From the NCBI RefSeq assembly GCF_037038585.1, contig NC_092522.1, forward strand, positions 123,858,661 to 123,922,660: a stretch of 64,000 nt of DNA, in the 5' to 3' direction. This DNA is from Patagioenas fasciata (lineage: Eukaryota > Chordata > Aves > Columbiformes > Columbidae). Both the position numbers and the translations under genes were made by a program. Positions 1 through 13,656 of the stretch are shown here, one piece after another. Position 1 is the first letter of the stretch; each line of letters begins with the position of its first letter. A model generated the notes under the pieces. It worked only from the letters and a program-made list of their open reading frames with translations, was not told the DNA's origin and made no database searches.

Positions 1-3000
1 GTTGCAGAATAAAAATTAAAAACAAAAAGATACATATCAAGGTTTATAGCAACACAAGGTTTATAGCAATATTTTCTCTTGCCCCTGGACAAACTCTTGA
101 GCTACAGAAGCTGAAGGAAATCACATTGACAGCAGTGGACACACATTTGTATCCTGCATATAAAAGCACAAAGAACAAAGCTCTGCTGAATCTGGGAACT
201 AGAAAGCCTGACAGATTTAACTCTGGTTTATCCCCTGGCAAATTAGCTACTGTTTAAACATGGGGCTCGTGCATTACATCATCTATTTTCGGGAAGCGGG
301 GGAAGGCTGATTTCTTTTAAAGCTAAACCATTCTTGCCTTCACAGCTTGAGGAACATCATTCATTCCTAATAGGCTCAACAAAATGAAGGGGTGGATCAA
401 ACTCTTCACAGGAGCCTTGCAAGCAGGGAAGCACACACCTAAACTGCTTTGCAAGTTCAAACAGTAGCAGATCTTATCGAGAATTTCACAGGAAATACAG
501 AGTGCCCCTCAGGTCTGACTATTCAGATCCAAGGATGAAAAGCCCACAAGTAACCATGTGCAAAAACCAGCCTGACTAGGGGGTTGAAATCACACACGCT
601 TCTGCTCACCCAGCTCCAGTTCCATGTGGATCTAAGGAGACATGTGGTTGGGTCCTATTTGATTTTTGATTCCTCCACTCATCTCTGTCATCTATATGTA
701 AGTAACTCCAGCATTTCAGTCCCTCTAGAAACCACGGTGCCTTAGTAGAGCAGATTGAGAGGTAGAAAAGAACCAGCTGCAAACTGGAGGTATTTTCAGT
801 GTCTGTTCTCTTGTTCCAGCTTGGACACTCATCTTGGAGACTCATTTTTCCCTTGGGAGATGCAGATCTCCGTCAGCACAAGTTTGTTTCTCAACACTTG
901 GCAGAACCCTAATTTTGCAGCACCTGCTCTTTGACGTCTGTTTCGCGGAGCTTTGGTGTATCGGAAGGACCAGCCTCTCCCAGTACGGCTTCGGAAAACA
1001 TTGGTGCAATGGGCTCTCGTGTGAAAACTCAAACACCGAGCTGATCTGAGAGGTTTCGCACAATTTGTTTCTCAGACCCTTCGAGCTCAAGAGTTGTCAA
1101 ATTTTAGAGGTGAAAGAGGAAGAATGTCAGAAGAGACATTTCAAAAGGGTGAAAGGAAGAACCACTGGTCTCAGCCGCAAGAGGAGCAGTTTGTGTGGAG
1201 GGGCTTTTTTGTTCTAAACCTAAGGTTCTATGACCTAAGCACATTACAACCTCTTAAGCTAAAAGAAAAAACCAAACCCAAACCAAAACCCCAAACAAAA
1301 TCTACCAAACCACAGCCCTTTCATCACCACGCCTCTAGACATTCAAGAATACAGTGAGAATTTTCTCTTTAGATTAAAAATCCAAAAAGCATTATTTTGA
1401 TATAACACCAAGGGCAAGCAATACTGTCTATAAAAAAACACAACACCCCAAACTTTCAGAAAACTACATCAGTGGAAGTCTTATTAAAGACAGCTTAACC
1501 TTTAAAAAAGCCAAAAGTGTAGTGCACGCAGACGAACAGGCTTTGATGTCAAAATGTAATTAAAACAAAAAAAAAACCCCAAACAACTCAATTCTGCTCT
1601 ATATCAAGATAGCCAGGAGCCTGGGAGAAAGTCAAGTAAACAAATTCCCTCTCCGAGATTCCAAAAGGTCATCACAAACAATTACTAAAATGCAATACCA
1701 AAAACAACATATGCCAATTCTTTTTTTCAATTTAACAAGTTATCTTTACTGCTCTAGTTATTACTTGGAAAGAGTAATAATCCCAAGGATCACATAGCCA
1801 GTTAGATAATGATATGACTACCAAAGACCCATTAAAACTGTATTTCAAAGTGAGTAGGCTACACAACTGTTTGTTTCCTCTTCCTCTGCTTTTGCATAAC
1901 GTGGCTCCCAAAACCGATCTCATCTGCAGTTAAACTTGGGCCAAAACAAAGACATTCCTTCCCATGTATGGGAAATCAGGGAGATTATTAATTTCACTTC
2001 TCATAACGGAAGAGCAGAAGTCATAGTGAGAAGGCCTCAGAATAAAAAGTCAGGCAATAAAAGGAAGCACCGAAGTCTGAAAAGCTTTGTACCAAAACCA
2101 CATCTTTCCAGTTGTCTCCCTGCCAAGCAGCCTTCAAAACAGGGGATTTTCTTCTTTCAGCACAACTCCAGTCCCCATTAACAGGAACTGCGAGTGTCAG
2201 CACAACCCTCGACTTCACCCAGCAGCATGTGGGAATTGAAAAATGAGCATCCTCTTCTAGGGACCTTCACAGTCATATACAACAGCCAACTATTCTTGTC
2301 CAGTCAGCTCGCTCATTTATAACAAGTCCCCCTGCTTCATTAAATTACCCTCGTTGGTCCTGAGCAGCCTCTAGATTTGAGATGAAGATAAACGAGCACT
2401 GGAGCAGCCCTCTGACATGACAGAGCAGCTCTGTCACCATCCCATTACCTATTCTATGTCTGCCCAAGCCTCACAATGCTCAGCCACTCCTGTCGCTGCC
2501 AGGGGAAGGGGACAAGAACATAAAGACACGGTCCTCCCCTTCCCAGCCATCCCCTCCAGCTGCAAAGCAGCAGCAAGTCCAGCTTCTCATTGCTCTGCCT
2601 CTTGCTTTGCCTTGTGAGTAGTAGAAACAGGTCAGCTCCTGCCAGGCATCTATCACTCACAGCCTTGGGGTAGCAAAATTCGGAGTACCGGAGCTGGATA
2701 AAAATATTAAAATACAGAGATTCTCCCGGTCCCCTGCCAAGCGAGCAGGTCTCCTCCACAGCACTGCCAATGCTCATATCTCATATCTTGGGAGAGCCAG
2801 GTTAGACTGAAGAAGGGAATATCTTAATGTAGGATCATTAAGACAGCAAAATATCAGTAAGAGAAGAGGAAAAGCGGCATCTGGCAACATCGCCTCCAAA
2901 GTCTACTACTAAAGGAACCTCCTACCTCCCCCAAAAAAATTCACAGGCAGTTTCTGAGAGAGGGAGGGGGACCAAGGCCATCTGTCCCGCAGTAAGCTAC

Positions 3001-6000
3001 GGAATCAGTTCGAACGTGTCATGAATTCCAGCTCCAAAGGTTCGTGTCAACAGGTACAGGGCAGGACCTCCCTACACCCCAGAAGCACTCCGATATGTTC
3101 AGATAATACAGAAACATTAACCTCAATTTCCTAAAGATTTATAAAGCATGGAAGCAGGGGAAGGTGACAGAAGAGCATGGGTATAGTCCCCTCCCTCCTC
3201 AAAAGGCTCCGTGTAAAAATACAAATAGTCCATATGCAATATGAGTTAACAGCGCTCCCTTGATATGCACAACACAACTTTCGGTAAACAGGCTAAGAAT
3301 AGGCACAGGGACAGCAAATGGTCCAAGCGAGACACCTCTGCAAAGCAGCATTAAGCTCACAAGGAACATTGGCAATGCTGTTTTTGCTTTAATCAGTTAT
3401 AAGGAGAGGAAATTCACTTTCATTCTTTTTATAATACCTACTCCATTACATTTGTCAAGCAGCTGCCACTTTCTGTCCCAGATATAGCTCCTTTCAGTGG
3501 TAACCAAAAGGATCGCCGTGACTGCGCATGTATTACAGATCAGAGATGCATATTAAAACAGACTCGAGATCCGTCTAGAGATTACATGTCACTCCTTCCA
3601 AGTCAATGGAATTATACAGACATGCAAGTCGGTGCAAAGCCTGGGTCATACTTGTATAAACTACTCCGGAAGATGTTCTGGGCCCTGCTGCCTGAGAAAT
3701 CTTGTCTGAAACGAAGCTCAGCAAGACAGACATTCAACTGATGCAAAAACATCTTCCGCAACAGCTCCTTTGACAAGGAAGAAATAATTGTGTTGCTTGG
3801 CCTTTCTAATCAAAATCATCATTGTCCCAGCTATGTAAAAGTCATTTCCAGGGAAAGCGCAGGTCTGCTTCCGGAGGGGTGGGGGAGAAATTATTTCTGT
3901 ACAAAAGCCTTGAGATACCTGCCAGCTCCAGCTCCATCGCTACTCCTGACTAACTGCACCCTTGAGACACTCGCAAAAGGCTCAGTGCTATTCATCACTG
4001 CCACAAAGTGAAAACAAAGTCAGAAGACCCTGGAGGCAATTGTGAGAAGCCAACTCCAAGCTTCAAGTCTTTTTATTATTACTATTTTCATTAAATCTTA
4101 TTTTTTGTTAAGAATTCCAAGATCAACGTCAACAACAACACTGTGCAGATGTTATTGATTTACAGCTTCCCCGTGAAGTAATGTAGCCTCCAACCTGTTT
4201 TATAGGTGAGAGGTGTAAGAAATCTGCAGATCACGACAGAGCCCAGCAGCAAAAAAAATTCAAAGATCTTCTGGGTGCACCAAATCCTGCACGCTCTGCT
4301 AGAAAGGAACCACATGAGAATCAACTCCATGTTCTGCTTTTAGTAAGATCAATGAAACAACAACCACCCAGAACTTTTTCTTGGTTTACAAGATCATTAC
4401 AAGGACAGTTCTTGCCTTTCTCCAGGTCCTTGTTGTTTCCTGATGCACGGTTGAAAACTTGCAAGGAAAGGCTTAACAAGAGCTAATTGTCAGACGCCAC
4501 AGTAATTAGTGGCAACTTTCCAACGCATCCATCTCTGGCTGGTTTTCCGATAGCTGGCTCCTCCTCAACCCCCACATTAAAATGAAGGTACACAAGGTAG
4601 GCGGTACACTCATTTACAAGTACCGAGGTCTTCCCAGGAGAGATGCCTAAGGAAAGAAATATCTTCCCTAAACAATGCATGGGTTGGGTTGCTTTTTTCC
4701 TTCCCAGTTGCTATAAGGCTGCTATCTTTATTAATAATCTGAGAATGAACTTAACCTATTCACTGACATAAATGTACAGGGCATTTCTGGGAGTCACTGG
4801 ATTCCTGTATCATTTTTTATCTCTGGCCAGCAAATTACCTCTAAATGAGGAGGACAGGATCACACCGCCCTGCATTCTGCCCACCTGCTGGTTACTCATC
4901 ACAGCTTTGATATTACTATTCCACTTCCATCAAAGGTTTCCAACCTATTTTATTTGCAGGTCCTTACCCTGCAGACAGAAAACACTCCCAATACCAAATT
5001 CACGACCACTTTGCTTAGACCTTACAGACCCCTTAGAAGAAATCCACAGGGCAGAGGCTCACACCAGCACTCTATATATTTAGGCTCGGCTCTTAGCTCC
5101 AAGGCTCCCTGCTTGTTTGGCAGCTCTTCTTGTCACAAGCCCCAACGCTGTCATGCCAACCTTTTCCAGGCGTCATCTGCATGTCAGTGGTACTCCACAG
5201 CATACACTCCACTCAACACCAACACAATCCAGAACACATCGCTTCCCACTAAGTGCCTACACAGAGCAGACCTGCACTATAATTACTTCCTTACGCCCAT
5301 AATAGAAACGCTAAAAGACGTGTACAAATTTCATCCCCTGCATTACATATGATGCGGAGGCATTTAATCAAGCGAGGAAAAGATGAAGAAGTCTTTCCTG
5401 CATTCGGTGACGTGTTTAATTCCATCATGCTCAAGTTTGGACGCAGAAGGTGGGGTACATATGGGACAGGGAAAAGAAAAGCTTATCTTCACATTGATAG
5501 GACAACATAAATGTTTTTAATTGTATGCCTTTATATAAGTAGAGGACCCAATTTCCACATTAAGTTGCCGAACTTGAACTCCTTATCTGTTTGAACAGAA
5601 TTAGGAAGTACTCAACCTATCAAGAAGTGTTCCTTAAGGAACACAACAGATCCATAGAGCAATTTATTTCCTTCTCCATGGCATTTTGGCATTGAAATAA
5701 ATACATTTCACTTCCAAATGAATATATACATCACCAATACACTGGCACAGATTTGAGATGACTATATAGCTCCACAATCCTCACATGTGACATAGAAGGG
5801 CTGGCGCAAAACACTAAGAAAGCTCATCCTACAGAGTCAGATGTCAGAATATACACTTAGCACAGCAACACTCGCACCAAAACACAACAGGAATGGAAAC
5901 AAATCTCAGACTACATGCACTGCCATCATCCTGAGAAGAAAGTCAGCTAAGAAGATATCTGCAAGTATTTTGAATCATAAAAGAAAACATTTTATGAAAC

Positions 6001-9000
6001 AAGACAGATAAAAAGCTAACCAGCTGAAAACAGTACATTAAAAAGGAAATAAAAATGTTACTTGTGCAGTGGGAAATGTTAGTAGCATTTTATTAGAAGA
6101 AACCTGAGAGGGTTTTGTAAGTCCATGTGTACATCCCATGTTCTTATAATACAGGGCAATGGCAGTCGTGATTTCAAATTGAGTCCGTCTTTTTGGAAAA
6201 TCCTGTACTATCAGGCAGCCATTTGCATTAGAAAAGTAAACCACTTTCTTAATGCACCAAAATTCCTGGGCAAGGGGAAGGGCAGGGAACAGGCAGACAA
6301 AACATACCCCCTCCTAACTCCAGGCAATGAGATCTCAGCCATTTCAGAAACTGACTGTAAAGGCAGAAATTTTGAGACTCATTACAACACACACCTTAAT
6401 AAAACTCCTTTACACCCATTAGTGGCTACAGACTATCCGCTGGTTTCGAGTTCTATGATTCCCTCCCCTTCCTGACAAACATAAAAGATTGATTTGTGTG
6501 ATTTATAAGTCTCAATTTTCTGTATTTAACTTAATTTGATCAGCAAGGGACACTTCATTTTATAGTGTTATTGGTTATGTCAATATAGCCCTGAGAAACC
6601 CATGTGCACTCACCAGGAGTTAGCAGGGGCAGATGCCAGTGGATGGAGCACAGCACACCTATGCAATTCTTATATGAAAGACTGGATATTGTAAACTTCT
6701 TCTGCAAACGATAAATTAAAACAAGCAAACAAAACAAAACTGGAACTTGCTTTAAAATTGCTATAGTGTTGTAGGGAACGTCCAGCAAGTCAAGATACAA
6801 AATGTCCTTTCAAATCCATTTGTGATGGATAAGTCAGTCCTCTATAATAAAATGCTCTTGCTGGTAACAGGCATCAATTAACTAACAGCAGTGATCTCGA
6901 AAAAATGGGATTTCAATTTGCACTTCAAAACTGGCCCTGCAACTGCTGCGTAATAGCATCAATTTACCTGGTTGGCCAGCGCTCGAGGCTTCCTACGCCC
7001 AGGCAATCCAGGGATCGATTAGCTGTAAGCCATGGAGCTCTACACGCTTCTGTCTTTATCCAGCCTAACAAACCCCAAAAACCTCAAACTGGCTTTGCAC
7101 CTCTTCTCAGGCAACATCCACCAATTTGCATCTGACAAGCAGCCGGCTGAGCTGCAGGAGCCAAACTCAACCACGACAATCTCCAGTAAACAGTACTTTT
7201 AAATATTCTCCAAGAAGAAAACCATGGGCTCTTTGCTTTTAAGGATACGTCTAAATTGCAACCACAGAAGTGCAAGCACAGCCTGTGTCAGCGCAGGTTA
7301 TGAGACAACTCAAAGTCCCAGCTGTGTCCCCCAAATCTCACACAAATGCCTCCCCTAATGCCCATCCACAAACTAGGAGAATCGTGCCTATCTGTACTGA
7401 AATGGCACCTATCTAAATATGTCTATCACTTGCTTTTTTCACAAGGAAGTATGTAAAACCCACATATTTTGCTTGCTGGGTGGTTAAGACATAGGAATCT
7501 CAGTCTGAGTTAGGATTCATTCAGCAAAACGTCCACCCTGGGTTAATACCCCAGAGTTATGAACTGCTTCAAAGTGTTCACAGTCTGCTCCTGTCCCCCA
7601 AAAAGGGGTATCTGGCACAGATCACAGGTAGAGAAGTGAGATGACAAGCACTGGAAAAATCTATCTGCTGATGAGGAGATAAGAGGAAAGGATGCAGAGG
7701 TCCCTTTAGTGTCCCCGGGCAGAAAAATTGCCTCTGGACTCAAAATCAATTAACATTCAACTGCTGTAATATTGGCTTCAAACAGTTAGGATAAGCGGTG
7801 AGCTGCATTTCCCAACCCGGTGAAATCATTATTGTGGGTAGGGGGGTGGAATATCCTGGGAATACGGGTAAGGGAATTGGGAGAGGCGGTAGGAGTCAAA
7901 GAGCAAGGAGAAAAATCAAGCAGCAGAGACTGAAAGGAAAAAGGAACAAATACATTCAGGAGGAAAGCAGCAAAGTCTACAAACAAGATGATTGTATCGT
8001 GGCATTTCAGGACATAATAGTCATGGAGGGCAGACTCAAGATGGGATCTGGCTCTACATATCCAAGCAAGCCCTGGGAATGCAACAACACTCAGCTCCTG
8101 GCTGAAGAGTCCCAGAGATACATGCTACAAATATTCAAGGGAAGATGATGATGATCTTTTCCACTCTAACAGCACACAAACAGCTCTCCGATTTTGCCAT
8201 ATTTTGCTGAGAAACAGCCTAAACGAAGGCAAATCAACACTCATGTTTTTCTTGGTTTGCATTATTTGCTGCTTTTGCTCTGACTTGACAACTGCCAAAA
8301 CCCATCCTCGCACACAAACAAACATGAGAGCTAACAGCTTTCACTTGAAAAACTGCAGAATTTCAGAAAGCTCCTCTGGACTTCCCTTCTGCAAAGAGAC
8401 ATCAAGAACTTCAAGAACTGTCTGTACCACAGCCGAGCTGCCAGAAGAATTTGGCTGTACTGGGCTCAAATGAAGACAGCCAACCACCCCAGCTCCAGAA
8501 CCTCTTAATGCTGAGCTGAACCAATACAAACTCCCATTTCTGCAATGAGAAACTGAAAAGCAGAGGCATCTCAAAGCCATGAGTGAATACAGATAAAGCT
8601 ACATGTAATGACGTGTCTCTCAGATGGTACGTGAAGTTAAGGGATTTGTTGGGGGGAAAACACTGTGGTTCATTTCTGATGCTACTTCTGCATAGAAACT
8701 AGCTCAAAACTCCTCATTACTTGATAAAACCTGGCAACGTACAAAGCACACCTCACGTTCCAAGAACCTTGCTATCTAAAATATAATAGAAGCACAAATC
8801 AAAATACATTTGTAACATGTTTTAGACTTTGATGTCTCACATATATCGATTTCTCCATCAAAACAGAAATATCTGGAAGATAATCACCTGCATGCGACAA
8901 CCCTTTCAGGAAACACGGTTATTTAATCTTCTTTATACAGACGTTAGACTTGCAGCATGGAAACCCAGAAATGTTAATGCCAAGCGATCATATCGGGATA

Positions 9001-9500
9001 TCAACACACAATTTATCAGGCACACACATAAGCAACAAGAGATGGGAAACTAGTCAATGAGACACACAGTATTTGAATTTTAACACGCGCAGCAATAGAA
9101 CGGCATATCTAGAATGTTTCTCAGCATCTTTGTGAACCCTTAATACCATTTTAAGCATTTCCAGCTCCACCAGGCTCCAAATTGTGTTTGCACCAGCATA
9201 ACGGGGCGTTCGGCAGCCAGCAGCAACGCATTAACCCCGCACCGGCAAAATTTTTGATTGAGGAAAGATCCCTATGTTTCTGAGCAAGAAGAGACCTCAT
9301 GTGGGGAAAACAGCCAGGAAAAATAATAATAATAATAACACAAACGTCAACTTCAGCAAACAATTCACAGGAGCGTTAACACACGCATACCCGAGACACC
9401 TTTGTGGTTTCTGCTCTCACCATCTCCCAAGGCAAAACCCTAGAGAAGCAACGGGAGCACGATGCCCAAAACCCCTCGAAACTGAGGGGTTGGTCAAGTT
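1..9500. other. Gene-free AT-rich stretch (possible intron of a flanking gene)
   Basis: No CR1, no recognisable exon and no long open frame. Short A-rich runs occur at 1262-1310 and 1563-1585. If the CpG-rich exon at 35.6 kb is the first exon of the next gene, this block would be intronic, but nothing in the sequence proves it. Confidence 0.6.
9321..9338. repeat. (AAT)n microsatellite
   Basis: Six consecutive AAT units in otherwise unique sequence. Confidence 0.9.
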
Positions 9501-10090
9501 TCCAGGACACGGGACAAGACGAGGTCAGTGGTTTGGGTGACCCTGGGAGCAGAACCAAGCACTAGGCCTCAAGACCCACCTCAGAGCGATGGATGGGGCT
9601 GCACCGGCCGTGGGGGACGCAACGTCCCCCCAAAAGGGCTGGAGGTGCCGCACGCTGCCCGGGGACACGGAACAAGGGGGTCTGGGGGGGGGGCCGGCTC
9701 CTCACAGAGTTAGTTGAAAAAGGCGGGAGGCAGGGCGGCCAGGGGGGAGGCTGGAGGCGCCTCCCGCCATGTGGGTCCCCAACCCAATGGGACCCCCTGC
9801 TACCCCGCGGTGCCGCTCGCCCTGTGAGACCCTCACAATGTCACCCACTCTCCCCTCCCAGTGTCCCCAGCCCTGAGGGTCACCCCCTCAACACCGTGTC
9901 CCCAGTTCTGAGGGAACCTACCCCCCCATCTGCCCCTCACGGACACCCCGGCCGGGCTGGGGAAAGGCCACCCCCCCACGCCGCCTCAGGGGGCTTCCTC
10001 CGGACTGTACCACTCCCGCCACTCACTCGGCCCCACGGGCTGCCCCGGGGGTGCTACCGCCACGAGTCGCTCTCCCCCCTACCCCCGCCT

Positions 10091-10111
10091 CACACACACA
10101 CACACACACAC
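10091..10111. repeat. (CA)n microsatellite
   Basis: About ten CA units inside the CpG island. Confidence 0.95.
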
Positions 10112-10722
10112 CCCGTATGTGGTACGGTCCACCCTACCTCTTGGCGCCCTCACTTCACCCTCCTGGCGGAGCCGCGGTCCCGGCGCCCGCTGCGCCGCTC
10201 TCCGCCTGTGGCTGGGGGGGGAGCCATAGCCGCTGCCTTGTCCTCCCCCGCCGTCCGCCGTCCCCTGCTCCCCCCCCGGTCCGGACACAGTTGGTTTGTT
10301 CCGAGAAGCCGGCCGGTCTTCTCCTCCTAAACCGCTGGATCTCTCACGTCTTCGGCCATTTCCGACCGAACCGGCGGAAGTTGCCGAAGTGGTGGCGGAA
10401 CTTAACGGCCTTATCCGAAAGGCGGGCGGAGATAGCCGAACTCGCGGCGGACCTTGCCGAAGAGATGAAGGGGCGGGGAAGCAGAAAGGCGGAGGAGGAG
10501 ACTCTTGGCTCCGGAACCTACCGGGAATAGCCGAAGCTCTCCATCTGTGCCCCGGAGAAAGAGCTCAAAGCTGGCAAGGACTCGCACCGTTACCACTCGC
10601 CCGCTCCCGGCTCCGAGGAGCGGAATAGGGCGGCGAAGCGAAGGCGGAGCTCTGTCCCTTTAAATGACGGCGGGGGGCGGAGCAGCTGCTCCCTCCCCTC
10701 CGAATGCCCGCCCACCTGCCCC

Positions 10723-10734
10723 TGCGCATGCGCG
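10723..10734. promoter_or_regulatory. NRF1-type site
   Basis: TGCGCATGCGCG matches the palindromic NRF1 consensus and lies in the CpG island core. Confidence 0.7.
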
Positions 10735-10749
10735 CTGTGCCGAGGCGCG

Positions 10750-10777
10750 TTTCCCGCCTAAAGGAGGGCACGTGCCC
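10750..10777. promoter_or_regulatory. E2F-type site and palindromic E-box
   Basis: TTTCCCGCC (10750-10758) is an E2F consensus. GGGCACGTGCCC (10766-10777) is a perfect 12-bp palindrome around CACGTG, the USF/MYC-type E-box. They are eight bases apart and directly right of the NRF1 site. Confidence 0.6.
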
Positions 10778-10939
10778 CATCGCCTCCTCCCTGTCACTCC
10801 CCGAGGAGCGGCCATGAGGAGCCGCTGTCCCCTTGGTGCCCGGCAATGCCTTGCAGGAGCTGCCATGTCACACCCCGTTAGCCCTGCCCTTCCCCAACTG
10901 CCCCCCAGCACCCCTGCGAGGCTGCGGGTGCGCTCATAG

Positions 10940-12824
10940 AACTCAGATACACCTCAGACATATCAGCCGAACCACTGTGCTGCCTGCAAACTTTCCACCA
11001 ATCTCAGAAATACATCCAGGTGACTCCTGGCAAAAGGGGTTATGAAATCAACTATATTACAAGTATAAAAATACCACTACAGCTTTGAATTTGTTACAAA
11101 ATTACACCAAGATCCAACACAGAGGGTCAGCATTAACAGCACAAATTAACACTCATTCTGGACAAAGTACTATTAAATAGTATGGAGGTGTTAAATGTCA
11201 TTAGTGGCTAAATGTTAAGCCACAGCAGCTATGTAAAATTTAGGGCCGCAATTATCGAACATATCATGCAACAGATGGTGACTGAGACAAAAGTGAAAAA
11301 AGAAAAGCAATGGGAAAATAAAGTCAAGTAATGGTGCCAACATCTTCTCACAACAAAGGCAAATCAAACAGGTCCAGTGCTCTGCTTCCTTGCTTTATGC
11401 ACTTTAATTTTATATTCCACGGCCCCCATGAAAGGCATTGATATCTATGGGAATCAAATCTCCTCTCAGAGCACACAAACTGACAACTTTTGAGGGAATT
11501 TCACAGGAAAAAGCAGGGTTTTATCTCCATAGGAGAGGGGAGGGTGGCAACTCCAGTGTCGCTGTGGCCACAAAGCTCCAGAAAACCTCCGCTTTAATAA
11601 AACATGAGCACTTCAAATCTGCAAGAAACCACTTTTCCACCGTCCTGCGCATTTTAACAGTCATTTACATGTGTGTGAAGAATGCAAGGAGAAACCAACT
11701 TTTATATTGAGATGAGAAAACGGCAGGGGGTGAGGAGGGGGGCACAGGTCTACCCTTTGATAAACAACACAAAATCCAATCTCCCGAGCAGGGAACATGC
11801 TGAACTGCAGGTTCAAAGGCTCTGAGAAACAATCCTTTATATTTTTCAGGGAAAAAGAAAAAGACTATGACAGCATTGCACAGTGTAAAGACAAAATTAA
11901 CATCCGAATCATCGAACACACCCACGTTGTTCTAGCACGCACATCTGCTCCCACTCTACCAGGGCTCGAGGTTTTGCTGTTCCACCCGGAGCTCTGCTTG
12001 AGGAAATGGGGAGGCAATAAATCCCCCTCAGGACCTCGCTGAGGAAGAAATTCAAACAGAGAACGTGCACTCCAGGACACAAGAGAACAATTTCTCCCCA
12101 AACAAAACAAGCTTTCAGGATAGCAGCCAGTCTGGCAAGTCTTTATTTCAGGTAGTGCTGTCAAGGCTTTACACATTATCTTGACGAAGACACCTGGAGA
12201 TTTAATTCCCTTCTCCATGTACTTACCCTTCTTGTTCTAATGTAGAGCAGATCGGTACTAAAGAGGAGTTTTCAGTTTCCCTTCCACCAAGCTAAAAAGC
12301 CACTGCTCAACTGCCGTCTGTAAATCCCAACAGAAAAATCCCCATCTTCAAATATCCTCATTTTCCACCTCTTCTGCTACCTGGCTTTTTGTTTTCTCAT
12401 ACACAGTATCCAAGAACATGTACAAAATTTTCACATCAGAAGTGGATCCTGATGGGTAGAATCAGTAACCTGGGATGAATAATAGTTTAAACAATAAAAT
12501 AAGTGATATAGAAAGTTGACCGACTCCTTCTCTAGCAAGGAGAAGCCTTTTTACTCCTCCTACCACTTCTCAGCCTGGTTTCCCAAAGGAAAGCAGCCTA
12601 AACAGCAATAAGAAGGTATGGGATTCAGGGGGTGCTTGGGGCTCCCAGGGAGGCAGCAATAAAGAAGAATCTAAAGATTTACAATAAAGAAAAGAAGGAG
12701 TTTTGGGGGTGGTGAGAAAGGGAAATGGGGTGAGGGCCCATGGTAGGGGACAGAAGAAATGGTGGCAGTTCGAGGCTATAGGTGATAACAGGAACAAAAA
12801 TCTTCTAGAAACCCCAAGGCATAA
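10940..12824. other. Gene-free stretch between CpG island and retroviral LTR
   Basis: AT-rich sequence with no CR1 and no exon I can support. Confidence 0.6.
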
Positions 12825-13325
12825 TGTAGCAAGACTCAGCCTAACATAGCAAGACTAGGTCTAATGTAACAGAAACCTAACAGAGAAACAATAGCTCTGC
12901 AGAGACTGGACATGAGGCAAAGCGGGATGCGCTTGGCTTGCAAGCTGGGAAAGTGGAATGTTCCACTAAATGAAGAAAGAGCTACGTTACTTTTGCTGAG
13001 CAGCAGCACAAAATGACAACATGCTCAAGAAATTAAGTCAAGAAGCCGACACCAGAGACCACTGGAGACCCTTGATGAAGCCTCTGGAATACCGAAGATG
13101 GACTATCGGTAAAAGGCAGGGTTATGGAAATAATTTCTGTTTAATGCATTAACTAAGTGGTGCAAACAAATAAATATGTAATAAAAATACCAAGAAGTGC
13201 AAATCATGCGCACACTCGATCAGAGGAATGATCCTCAGAGCGTCTGTCGCGCTGCAATAAAAGTGCTGCTTTTTAACACTTTCAAAACAGTGTTAAGGAA
13301 TCATTTTGCTGACTTTTCGGTATCA
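12825..13325 (+). mobile_element. Endogenous retrovirus LTR (5' copy)
   Basis: About 500 bp starting TGTAGC and ending GTATCA, fitting the TG...CA rule of LTRs. A polyadenylation signal AATAAA lies at 13256-13261, about 65 nt before the end, as in the R region. The first 45 bp hold a roughly 20-bp tandem repeat built on AGCAAGACT. The LTR is followed after five bases by a primer-binding-site-like TGGTGACCC (13331). Boundaries come from these signals only; no target-site duplication was found, and the family is not named. Confidence 0.6.
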
Positions 13326-13656
13326 TTTTCTGGTGACCCAGGTGGGACAACCTGCCTGACCTCCCGTGGATCCCAGGATCTCTGGAACCTCACACCAGCA
13401 CCAGGAATTCCTGGAAGGGACCACACATCCTCAGACCAGCTCGGGACACGGGTAAGACCCCATCAGTAGAGATAAGGCACTTTTCTTTGGTTGTGGTTTG
13501 GATGCTGCCTACATAAGATGTGTGGGGACCCCAGTGCTTTAGGTGGGTTGGTAGATTCCACGGAATTTGGATATCGATACTTTTGAACCAAGTGAGATGT
13601 GTGGAACTTGTCTGCTTCTTGGGGGGACACCAGCACACTGCGTGTTTGGTAACTTT
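13326..13656 (+). mobile_element. Retroviral primer-binding site and untranslated leader remnant
   Basis: Directly after the LTR, TGGTGACCCAGGTGGGAC at 13331-13348 has the form and position of a retroviral tRNA primer-binding site. A possible splice donor (GGTAAG, GT at 13452) lies about 100 nt further on, as in retroviral leaders. No gag, pol or env frame follows: the sequence runs into the purine tract at 13657. This is a dead element. Confidence 0.5.

Larger units (their letters stand above)
9500..10900. promoter_or_regulatory. CpG island, probable promoter of unknown direction
   Basis: GC content and CpG density rise sharply here and fall again after 10930. The core 10300-10780 carries an NRF1-type TGCGCATGCGCG (10723-10734), an E2F-type TTTCCCGCC (10750-10758), a palindromic E-box GGGCACGTGCCC (10766-10777) and a GC box near 10470. 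There are also many CGGAA/CCGAA elements resembling ETS sites between 10350 and 10540. This set is typical of broad housekeeping promoters. Possible minus-strand splice donors (GTAGGT near 10520, GTAGGG near 10135) are weak, so neither direction nor gene is assigned. Open frames here are by-products of GC richness. Confidence 0.7.
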
